Positions 8,083-14,433 of a stretch of 14,433 nucleotides of DNA are shown piece after piece. A program made the translations under genes and the position numbers. The notes under the pieces are model-generated. The model was not told the origin of the DNA. It saw nothing but the letters and a program-made list of their open reading frames with translations, and searched no databases. Positions within the stretch are counted from its first letter, which is position 1. Every line of letters begins with the position of its first letter. This DNA comes from Cylindrotheca closterium (Eukaryota; Bacillariophyta; Bacillariophyceae; Bacillariales; Bacillariaceae): positions 1 through 14,433 of the forward strand of contig CAKOGP040001895.1 in assembly GCA_933822405.4 (NCBI GenBank), given 5' to 3'.

Positions 8083-8643
8083 TCACTTTTTGAATTTCTT
8101 TCTTCCTGTTTTTGTCACGTGATCCATTGTTGATCGTTTCTGTATAAGACCTTCTTGTTCAGGATGAAGCGGAGGAGGAACGAATTCCACTAGTGTATGA
8201 TCTTCGCCTTCGAGTTCTTCGTCAATGATTTCAGAAATCAATTCCCAATCACCCCCTGCCAGTCCTGCTCCGATCATTGGATACCCAATCCGCAATCCTG
8301 AAAATTCTTGCTTGAGTTTTGAAAAGACACCGCGAATGGCATGATAATCTGCCCTGACACCTTTACCTTTCCAATGAAATTGAGTATAGGCATTCACAAT
8401 GTAAAATTGGATAGTAGTACTGTGGTCATCACCTCTTTGGATATGGGTGGTTGTATAGGTACCCAATTTGTCAAAATCTCCTGCTGTGGTCTGCTTGTCG
8501 GCTATGAAGGCTTCGGGAAATTGGATCTTGATGCTTTTGGCAATCCCGGCGCCCATGTGGCCCTGGCAGTTGCAGCCATGGACGATGACATCAAAGGTGC
8601 GTTCCACGGCAATGGCTAGCAAATCTCCCTGGAGTTTCTTCAT
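8083..8643 (-). CDS. Macro-domain protein (ADP-ribose-binding, Appr-1''-p processing type)
   Basis: 186 residues, almost entirely one macro domain. The leading strand is KKLQGDLL (2-9). The ADP-ribose loop VIVHGCNCQGHMGAGIAK spans 19-36 with N25, M30, G31 and G33 in the expected places. IVNAYTQ follows at 82-88, and the phosphate loop YPMIGAGLAGGDW spans 121-133. From memory this arrangement fits the Poa1p-like and phage-like branch that binds or dephosphorylates ADP-ribose-1''-phosphate; a Lys/Asp pair as in TARG1 is not evident. The product would act on free or protein-linked ADP-ribose; no signal peptide is visible and the C-terminus is basic (KTGRKKFKK), so a cytosolic or nuclear place is likely. 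The open frame continues upstream past the ATG at 8643, but without another ATG; GCTCAG at 8669-8674 on the minus strand could be an acceptor of an upstream exon. Confidence 0.87.
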   Translation of the reverse strand: MKKLQGDLLAIAVERTFDVIVHGCNCQGHMGAGIAKSIKIQFPEAFIADKQTTAGDFDKLGTYTTTHIQRGDDHSTTIQFYIVNAYTQFHWKGKGVRADYHAIRGVFSKLKQEFSGLRIGYPMIGAGLAGGDWELISEIIDEELEGEDHTLVEFVPPPLHPEQEGLIQKRSTMDHVTKTGRKKFKK

Positions 8644-8781
8644 CTTCACAGCAGTGTGGTTCTTGCTGAGCAAAGACAGACAAAACCTTCAAAGATGAAA
8701 AGAGAACAAATTGACAAACGATCATGAAATCTATCATCGAAACATTTTATGAATGAAACGTGGATATAGAGTATTTTAAAA

Positions 8782-8907
8782 AATGTAAAATACATCGCGT
8801 AGCGATAGACTTACTAGGAAGATGATAAAAGTAAAGGAAAGTTGATAGACGTTCGTAAAAGGAAATCTAGAAAGTTGTGATGATGTGTGTGGTCCATCAC
8901 CGATTCT
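8782..8907. repeat. 126-base direct repeat, copy 1
   Basis: Matches 9339-9464 at 122 of 126 bases (differences at 8794, 8798, 8817 and 8842). This copy covers the 3' third of the Gag-like ORF (stop at 8814-8816) and 32 bases beyond it. Confidence 0.9.
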
Positions 8908-9110
8908 TGCATAGCGGTCAAGGATGCAAGCATTGCAAGGTCCATGTTGACTTGCTTGATTGACTTGGTCATGGCAGTGCCAAAATCGTTGTCAAAGAGC
9001 TCTTCTGCCATACGTTGAGCGTCAGTTTGTCCTTGGAAATTCCCAGTGTCAGGGATTTGACATAAAACCATGGCATCATAGATTGTAAAAACAGGAATTG
9101 CGGCGGCCAT
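8814..9110 (-). CDS. Short ORF, possible Copia-like Gag fragment
   Basis: 98 residues from an ATG in good context (GCAAAATGG). The middle part, with GQTDAQRMAEELFDNDF at about 27-43 and a following KQVNMDLAMLASLTA, reminds me of the N-terminal part of Gag-like proteins in diatom Copia elements; this is memory of a pattern, not a search result. The final 30 residues (from about ESVMDHTHHH) look unlike that family and coincide with the 126-base direct repeat, so the ORF end may come from a rearrangement. No protease, zinc knuckle or reverse transcriptase follows. It may be a truncated retroelement piece or a small lineage-specific gene. Confidence 0.45.
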   Translation of the reverse strand: MAAAIPVFTIYDAMVLCQIPDTGNFQGQTDAQRMAEELFDNDFGTAMTKSIKQVNMDLAMLASLTAMQESVMDHTHHHNFLDFLLRTSINFPLLLSSS

Positions 9111-10094
9111 TTTGCCTATAAAAGTGATTCCTTAGTTAGTTCGTTTGTATTGGTGTTGCATTCGTTACACCTTTGACAGTTTTACATGGTCGAAACCGGT
9201 GATGTAGCACCATTGACACGATCGAAATCGGCTTTGCACATATTAAAAAATATTGCAGTATTTGTATTCATAATTCGTTCATTTGAATGCATTTCATTGA
9301 ATAGCTTTTGCTTTCATAGCTATTGGGTCGTGATAAACAATGTAAAATACGTCGTGTAGCGATAGACTTACTATGAAGATGATAAAAGTAAAGGAAAGCT
9401 GATAGACGTTCGTAAAAGGAAATCTAGAAAGTTGTGATGATGTGTGTGGTCCATCACCGATTCTGTACGTTACCGCGTACAGACTATGCGTGCGTATCTA
9501 ATAGCATGGTGACCTTTATTTGAAAATATATGACTACCGTACTACTCGCACAGCAAAAGCAGTCGGATCGTAATTTTTTTAAATTAACGGACAGTCGTTG
9601 TTTTCACAAGTCTTGATTGAAAATTTAAAAAAACAGCATGTTCAGCTCGATCAGTCCATATTCGGCCTCAATCATGTCAATGCTAGCCAATCTGTTATGA
9701 AATGACGATCATTCATTCATTCTTCCTCCTTTTGATAGTGTCATGTGCCATTATGTGCCCTCTTGAACTTCTTGAAGGTGCTGGCTGCGATCTATCATCA
9801 TACCACATGGCATGGAGTCACGTTTGCTATTGCATTTAGAAATATATGTACCTACAGTACAGTATATGATTGAAAAGAGGAGAAGAAGATGATTTTATTC
9901 TCTTGTGCTGGAGCGGCCTGAAATGGTAGGCTTGCTGGGAATGTCCTCAGCGATGTCGTATAGATTGCCTATCAAGGATGACGGAAGCTGACTTGCCGGT
10001 GACAGACTCTGCGCAATGCAGAGCTTGGGCTTCGCTGAAAACGAGCCTGCCTAAAGATTCATTTCATTCGTGGACGTTCCGTTGAAATGGGTGA
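9111..10094. other. Non-coding interval with duplicated segment
   Basis: No gene is supported over nearly 1 kb. It contains the second 126-base repeat (9339-9464), immediately followed by a small inverted repeat CTGTACG/CGTACAG (9463-9469 and 9476-9482), and AT-rich stretches around 9570-9640. The rest shows no codon-like or RNA-like structure that I can see. Confidence 0.5.
9339..9464. repeat. 126-base direct repeat, copy 2
   Basis: Second copy of 8782-8907, same orientation, 557 bases away, about 97 percent identical by eye. Here it is not attached to an open frame, so it is a partial duplicate of the Gag-like ORF's end. Confidence 0.9.
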
Positions 10095-10214
10095 ACTTCG
10101 TCGGACACTTCGTCGGACCGACGAAACTTCGTCGGATCCGACGAAACTTCGTCGGACCCGACGAAACTTCGTCGGACCCGACGAAACTTCGTCGGACCCG
10201 ACGAAACTTGGTCG
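10095..10214. repeat. Tandem array of 20-base palindromic units
   Basis: The unit ACTTCGTCGGACCCGACGAA is repeated exactly at 10146-10165, 10166-10185 and 10186-10205. 10126-10145 differs by one base (GGATCC centre, which makes an 18-base perfect palindrome) and 10107-10125 is one base shorter. Partial units lie at 10095-10106 and 10206-10214. Within each unit TTCGTCGG and CCGACGAA are reverse complements around a 1-2 base centre, so every unit can form a hairpin. The array ends 58 bases past the stop of the minus-strand gene at 10272. Confidence 0.92.
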
Positions 10215-10271
10215 CATTAGAAACAGGGTAGATTATTTTTAAACCTCTTGATCGGATTAATCCTAAATCTA

Positions 10272-10994
10272 TTACTCAACTGAGTACAATTCGTGGTTGA
10301 CGTTTGAATTTCTGAAAGCATGCAACATGTCTGTAGCAGGAGCGATGGTTGGTCTTCTAGGTCTCATAGTTTCTGGAGGAGCGATGCCATCAGCCACAAA
10401 TCTTTCAGCCAGCTTACCCATCACTTTTGAAACTCTTCTGAACCAGTTCTCTCCACGCTCCTTAAAGTATCCAGGATATATACCCAAATGAGCCACTGAA
10501 CCGAAGTTGGCTACATTTAGGCTGAATCCTTCCTTCCCTTTGGTCTTGATTCCGTCGTAGTACTGGAAGAAAATAAAAAGAGCTTTTTCGTCTTTCACAG
10601 TCAGCAGCTTCGTCATTGGGTCGCCTGCATCTTCCTTCTTCCTTCTTTCTGCTTCAAACTTGGCAAAGTCTTCATTTGTGAAATGAGGCCTGTAGGAAGC
10701 CAGATCTAAATTTTCACCGAGCCCAGCCAGGCCTTCAGCTATGAGATATATCTTTCGAGCTTTGCTTCGAAACTGGGATGTGGTCAGAACCTTGTCGCAC
10801 AAGTTTCCTTTTTGATGATGTCGGCACCCTACTCGTCGGTTACTGTCATTAACAACCCATCCACACACACCCTCTGAAACAAGTCCATCGTAGTACCCAA
10901 AGAAGATGAAAAGGTCGATCTTTGAATCTTTGTACCCTTCTAGTTTCTCAAGGTGTGTGCGCTCGTCTTTCTTTCCTCCTTTTGTTCGAGGCAT
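10272..10994 (-). CDS. Hypothetical protein with two similar modules
   Basis: 240 residues; family not recognised. The N-terminus is basic (PRTKGGKKDER). Two segments resemble each other: residues 27-48, with DLFIFFGYYDGLVSEGVCGW, and 138-159, with ALFIFFQYYDGIKTKGKEGF. Each is followed after 25-35 residues by a helix-like FR..(S/A)..... segment (FRSKARKIYLIAEGLAGLG at 75-93; FRRVSKVMGKLAERFVADG at 185-203). The protein thus looks like a tandem duplication of an 80-residue module of the form LFIFF-YYDG-x-G-G(W/F) plus helix. Three Cys and a His pair (C57, H59, H60, C66) occur only in module 1. A Lys/Glu-rich linker lies at 105-128. No signal peptide or membrane helix. ATG at 10994 is the first in frame. 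The gene is divergent from the plus-strand gene at 11242. Helix-associated DNA-binding repeats of algal proteins are a possible analogy, but that is inference. Confidence 0.75.
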   Translation of the reverse strand: MPRTKGGKKDERTHLEKLEGYKDSKIDLFIFFGYYDGLVSEGVCGWVVNDSNRRVGCRHHQKGNLCDKVLTTSQFRSKARKIYLIAEGLAGLGENLDLASYRPHFTNEDFAKFEAERRKKEDAGDPMTKLLTVKDEKALFIFFQYYDGIKTKGKEGFSLNVANFGSVAHLGIYPGYFKERGENWFRRVSKVMGKLAERFVADGIAPPETMRPRRPTIAPATDMLHAFRNSNVNHELYSVE

Positions 10995-11241
10995 GATGGC
11001 AAGAATCTTGTTTTGTGCAGCTCTCCATTTCAGTACGCAATCGCTTTTTACATTAAAATATATATCATTCCCGTTTTCATTCCCACAAGATTGCCATCAC
11101 CGTTTCAGCGACGTAGTTAAAAAAGTAGCAAAACCCATGGGCCAAGTGATCCTTTTCTGGTCACTTTTTCCGTTGAATTTTAGCGATTCCATTCCCTCCG
11201 ACAACTCCACCACTCCCGAGTTTGTCCCAAAAAATAAAAAC
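10995..11241. promoter_or_regulatory. Shared divergent upstream region
   Basis: 247 bases separate two start codons that face away from each other. An AT-rich ATTAAAATATATATC stretch lies at 11053-11067 and could serve as a TATA-like element for either side. No other motif is convincing. The plus-strand frame is open back to 10906, so the real plus start could lie inside this region. Confidence 0.35.
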
Positions 11242-13207
11242 ATGTCCTCACAAAATAACATTCAACAACTTGACCTCCTTTCAGCTTGCCTCTTCAAATT
11301 TTACTTGACATCACCCAACGCCTCCAGCAACAAAAAGGATATCGGCTCTGTAAAACATCTTGAGCACCTACTCGAAAACGAAGACGTCAAAGCAAACCAA
11401 CAGCTTTCCAATCTTTTGAAAAACATCAAGCGCCAAACGTTTCGATCGAAGTCAAATAAAATGGCCGATCTTGCTTCAGCATACAACGCCAGTGGGTATG
11501 CTCAGGCAGCACAAGCTAACCTTCCCCATGAGATGCAGTCGGTGAGATTGAATGCACCAGTGAAGAAGACGAAGAAAGCAGACGTCGGCGGGGGCAAATC
11601 ACCACATTTTCGCATGCCGGCTACATCTGGTACTTTCCAACAAGTCCACTACGAAACCACAAATGTTCACGGCATTCCTGTACCTGAGGAAGTGACATAT
11701 ACTGTGCACATGATTGAAATGCTTCCTTCAGTGTGTGCTGGGGACTTAAAGCATGAATGGACCAATGACCACCAAATGAAGATTTCATTCAAGCACTCCG
11801 ATCCGATGAGCTTTCCGATGATGCTCTTGCCGCTCTTTCATCGCGGAGGCAAACTTGCATATGGCCAAGATTCTGCCTTGGCCACCTCAATGGAGCAAAA
11901 TGTCGCTGGTAAAAGGGGACCGGATGGGCACGTGTGGGATGGTGCGGTGATCAGCTATCCCGAGCCTCAAGACCCTGCCACCTACTCTCCCGGAGATGGA
12001 CTTACTGGGTTCGATATTGTGGAAGTCCCACATGTTCGCACTGATGGCATCGAGGTAGCAATAAACATGCTCATTGTGTGCACTAGAACGCCGAAGGCAG
12101 TAAAGCAAACTGTTGACGTTGGGTTTGCTAAGTCACAAATCAAACTTCAAAGCACTTGGGGACCGCAAGCTGCAAATGGAGGCGGTGGTTTCCAGTAAGT
12201 ATCTTTATTGAAGAAATTCGACAACAGCAAATATTCTAATTTCTTCCGCTCTACTCGCTAATCCAAACAGAAATCCTTTCAACTTTGGGAGTCCAAGCTT
12301 CTCACCCTACACTACTTCCAATGGTAATCAACAAAACGCCGCTGCATTTGGAAACAATCAATTTGGTATGCCACCTTGTGCTGCTCCGTCCAACAGCAAC
12401 CAACATAACGCCGCTACTTTTGGGAACCAATTTGGTGCGCAGCAACCTCCCCCTGCTCGATCTAATGGCATCCAAAGAAACCAATTTGGCACGCATTCAC
12501 AAAACCCCGCTACATTTGGAAACCAATTTGGTAGCATGCAACCTCCTCCGAATCCATTTGCGGCTCCGTCCAATCCAAGCAACGGAATGCAGCCCTCCCC
12601 TATTTGCAAGAAACAGCAACCAAGAGCTGTCCCAAGCTTTGGCCATCCACCAAGCCAAATCAATGTATCCAAAGTCCGACTTGCTGAACCAGGAGATGCA
12701 GCATCGACTTCGTCAGCGCTATCATATGACAACGGTGGCCACATGTCCGTTGCAAGCTTGACTAGTCAAGTGGAGAATCTTGCAAGAGAGCTTGAGAACC
12801 AAAAAGCTGCAGCAGAACAAGTGAAAGCTATGGCCGAACAGGAGAAGCAACAACTGATGCACCATCTCAACCACCAACATCAGCAACTTCAAACGGCAGA
12901 AGCAATAGTATATCAAGCTGAAGCAGAGAAACAAACAGCTGAAGAATTGCAAAGGGTTGCGCTACAGGAGAAGACATTTGCAGAAAACGTAAAGGAGCAA
13001 GCTAGTGTGGTTCTACAGAGAGCTGAGGCACAAAGAAAGCTTGGAACTCATAAACGAATGCGACCGGAGCTCGAACGTGGAGCTTCAGCAGAAAACGAGG
13101 AGGGTGGCACTACACCTATGACCGACCGTAAGCCCCCCCCCCATTGCATCGCTTCCTCAGCCATATGTTGCGACCCAAGTCTCTCCTCAAGCCTCCCTTC
13201 AAGGTGA
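11242..13207 (+). CDS. Hypothetical protein: unknown N-domain, FG/NQFG repeats, coiled coil
   Basis: Exons 11242-12194 and 12271-13207 give 629 residues as read. Residues 1-120 are helical and Lys/Asn-rich; 122-304 look like a folded domain with strands (VTYTVHMIEMLPSVCAGD, GLTGFDIVEVPHVRTDGIEVA) that I do not recognise. Residues 305-445 are low complexity, rich in Asn, Gln and Pro, with about nine FG dipeptides, including ATFGNQFG twice. Residues 478-577 form a long Glu/Gln/Ala coiled coil (SLTSQVENLARELENQKAAA and onward). FG repeats recall nucleoporins and other condensate-forming proteins, but no nucleoporin domain is seen. The last 25 residues are doubtful: after the C10 tract (13133-13142) the reading frame turns Cys/Ser-rich, while the +1 frame reads on as PYVATQVSPQASLQGEATSY to a stop at 13221-13223, which suits the protein better. 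Start at 11242 has a good context (AAAACATGT); the frame is open further upstream and M74 (11461) is an alternative. Confidence 0.8.
12195..12270 (+). other. Phase-2 intron of the FG/coiled-coil gene
   Basis: 76 bases, GTAAGTAT donor and CAAACAG acceptor with an upstream CTAATCC branch-like word. Without splicing the frame stops at 12196-12198. Splicing runs GGGGFQ into NPFNFGSPSF and keeps the FG-repeat frame open. Confidence 0.93.
12335..12532 (+). repeat. Degenerate coding repeats (AA.GCCGCTAC.TTTGG...CAATTTGGT)
   Basis: Three related 30-33 base units at 12335-12367, 12407-12436 and 12503-12532, with a partial AACCAATTTGGC at 12479-12490. They encode NAA(A/T)FGN.QFG-type peptides, spaced about 70-95 bases apart. 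Confidence 0.8.
13133..13142 (+). other. C10 homopolymer, probable frameshift site
   Basis: Ten C in a row inside the last coding part of the FG/coiled-coil gene. One base fewer would let the frame continue through a more protein-like sequence to TGA at 13221. Could be a sequencing error, a real slippage allele, or a true end. Confidence 0.6.
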
Positions 13208-13372
13208 AGCAACTAGTTACTGAAATGAGGATGAGGAACCCAGCTGTTCAGGCCTCTCTGCCATGTTATCACTTGTCGACCTTCTTCGTGAAGAAATTGA
13301 ATGCTTTGGTAAAAAGAAATATACTACACAATACTAAAAAAAAATATGTTTGCATGTAAAGAAGTTTTGCCG
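13208..13372. other. Convergent intergenic spacer
   Basis: Short AT-rich gap between the 3' ends of the FG/coiled-coil gene and the transposase. An A9 run lies at 13336-13344. No further feature is seen. Confidence 0.4.
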
Positions 13373-14347
13373 TTAATGATTGTGGTAAACAACATCGTAG
13401 TCTACATCGTAGAGTCGCCCATGAAATTCAAATTTTAGCTGTGTGATGACGACAACAGCCTTGAAGCAGAATCCATGCTGCTCTCTGGACAAATGACGAA
13501 AGACCTGGTCTAGAACCGCAAACTGCTTCAAACGGCCATTAACGATTTCGTGCCTTGCTCGTATAGCACTCTTTTGCTCTCGTTCGCTTCGGTTGGCTCC
13601 TGTCGCTGGATTCTTGAGTTTGAAATCTCCTTTGTATCCAGAGTCACATTCCACGCACTCCGAAGGTTCTAGGCTGTTGCGAAGCCCGGCTTCCCTGAAA
13701 AGTGTTATTTCGCTCTCTCCAGCCTTGAAAGGACCGTTAACCCAAACAATGTCTTTCCCAAAAATGGAATACCCAATTTCATAACGCCATGCTGGACCGT
13801 TAAATTTGTGCGAATACATTCCTCTGTTGAAAGGATAGAATTCCATACATGGACAGTCCACATCGTCAAGTGAGGCCAATGCTTGCGAGCGCTGGTTCCA
13901 ATTCTTCCATCTATTGTTGAAATTTATCTTTAATGAAACAAAAGTGTAAGGAGTAAGTAAAGCAAGTCGAAATGAGACAAATCCGTTCTCATCCTCACTT
14001 ACAACACGATTTACCAAATCATGAATTGCTTCAACGAAGGGCCAGCTCCGATTGCTGAATTCTCTGTCTGAGGTGCCAACTATACGGGAAAGAATTGGTA
14101 AGGTACAGTAGCATTTGAGAAAGAGAAGTGCCCAGAGAAGGTGTATTGGATGAGAACCATGAAGCTTGTGGTTAGCGTGTGGCTGGATCATGTTCCAAAG
14201 CTCAGAACACACTACATAGCTGCACCCAATCAACGATTCGTGGATCTCCCTGTCTAATTCCTTTGTCTTCTGCATATTACGATTTGGTCTGCCAAAAACA
14301 TCTCTGGCAACTTCGGCATATTGCTGTGGAGAAATAAAACCTGCCAT
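13373..14347 (-). CDS. PIF/Harbinger-type DDE transposase (DDE superfamily endonuclease)
   Basis: 324 residues as one open frame, or 299 if the candidate intron (14002-13928) is spliced. The catalytic part is clear: ASLDDVDCPCMEF (158-170) with D161, then YSHKFNGPAWRYEIGYSIFG, DIVWVNGPFKAGESE, ECDSGYKG (D235), and IRARHEIVNGRLKQF with E267, followed by VFRH and a VVVITQLKFE strand. D161, D235 and E267 form a complete DDE triad, so the enzyme core looks intact. The N-terminal 110 residues are helical and include LFLKCYCTLPILSRIVG, a helix-turn-helix-like segment seen in this group. The transposase would cut and paste its element; the second protein typical of Harbinger (a Myb-like one) is not in the window, and no terminal inverted repeats could be identified within the limited flanks. 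ATG at 14347 has context AAAATGG. It is convergent with the FG/coiled-coil gene. Confidence 0.85.
   Translation of the reverse strand: MAGFISPQQYAEVARDVFGRPNRNMQKTKELDREIHESLIGCSYVVCSELWNMIQPHANHKLHGSHPIHLLWALLFLKCYCTLPILSRIVGTSDREFSNRSWPFVEAIHDLVNRVVSEDENGFVSFRLALLTPYTFVSLKINFNNRWKNWNQRSQALASLDDVDCPCMEFYPFNRGMYSHKFNGPAWRYEIGYSIFGKDIVWVNGPFKAGESEITLFREAGLRNSLEPSECVECDSGYKGDFKLKNPATGANRSEREQKSAIRARHEIVNGRLKQFAVLDQVFRHLSREQHGFCFKAVVVITQLKFEFHGRLYDVDYDVVYHNH
13928..14002 (-). other. Candidate 75-base in-frame intron in the transposase
   Basis: On the minus strand the sequence starts GTAAGTGAG and ends TTTCATTAAAG, phase 0, no stop codon inside. Removing residues 116-140 joins NRV to INFNNRWKNW, which fits the spacing of the family better. 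Size is close to the 76-base intron in the neighbouring gene. Confidence 0.6.
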
Positions 14348-14433
14348 TTTCTATTTTGTGACCGTTTCTTGTTTTGTACTCGTAGGTGGTATTAAAATAC
14401 CGTTTTTTGCCGTTGTTGCTTGTCATTCTTCTT
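14348..14433. other. Upstream flank of transposase
   Basis: Holds a small inverted repeat GGTATT/AATACC (14388-14393 and 14396-14401). No element end can be assigned. Confidence 0.35.

Noticed and set aside
8782..9464. LTR pair of a miniature retrotransposon (TRIM)
   Set aside because: The repeats begin with TG two bases inside their border, but the homology continues past any CA end, and no target duplication, primer-binding site or polypurine tract is seen.
10095..10214. CRISPR array
   Set aside because: Units are contiguous with no spacers, and the window is eukaryotic.
10906..11241. Earlier start for the plus-strand FG/coiled-coil gene
   Set aside because: The extra residues overlap the opposite gene's coding part and have no visible family or targeting features; kept only as an alternative.
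13128..13160. 33-base mini-intron (GTAAG...CTCAG) at the end of the FG/coiled-coil gene
   Set aside because: Far shorter than the other introns here, and because it is a multiple of three it would not restore the better downstream frame. A homopolymer length change is simpler.
13365..14414. Target-site duplication around the transposase (TTTTGCCGTT at 13365-13374 and 14405-14414)
   Set aside because: The left copy overlaps the stop region of the gene, and PIF/Harbinger elements make 3-base duplications; probably chance.

Overview
This is a eukaryotic nuclear window, most likely from a diatom or a related stramenopile alga. Three things point there: short GT-AG introns of about 75-170 bases interrupt otherwise clear reading frames; a ClpR-type plastid protease subunit carries a signal peptide followed by a transit-peptide-like stretch, as expected for a secondary plastid; and transposon debris includes a Ty3/Gypsy Pol tail, a PIF/Harbinger-type DDE transposase and a possible Copia-like Gag piece. 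The species call is inference.

Layout. Positions 1-1500 are gene-poor: a decayed Ty3/Gypsy integrase tail (about 402-635), then small palindromes and a TGAC microsatellite. At 1543-3213 (+) lies a five-helix membrane protein with a Cys-rich loop and a very acidic Ser/Asp tail. A 467-base MITE-like element with TA flanks (3553-4023) forms the region upstream of a two-exon photolyase/cryptochrome-family gene (4104-6261, +), whose C-terminus is an NZF (RanBP2-type) zinc finger. Tail to tail with it, on the minus strand, is the two-exon ClpR gene (6398-7507). Further minus-strand genes are a macro-domain protein (8083-8643), a short Gag-like ORF (8814-9110) whose 3' end is duplicated 557 bases away, and an unrecognised protein built from two similar modules (10272-10994) with a tandem palindrome array (10095-10214) just past its stop. 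A divergent plus-strand gene (11242-13207) encodes an unrecognised N-terminal domain, FG/NQFG repeats and a long coiled coil, with a probable frameshift at a C10 tract. The window closes with a DDE transposase (13373-14347, minus) that appears to contain a 75-base in-frame intron.

The genes do not form an operon or an obvious pathway. The photolyase-NZF fusion and the macro-domain protein could both relate to DNA damage and ubiquitin or ADP-ribose signalling, but they are separated by the plastid protease gene, so a functional link is only speculation. The most interesting item is the photolyase: a bacterial-looking catalytic half joined to a eukaryotic ubiquitin-binding-type zinc finger through a basic tail with a PIP-box-like motif, next to a transposon-derived upstream region.
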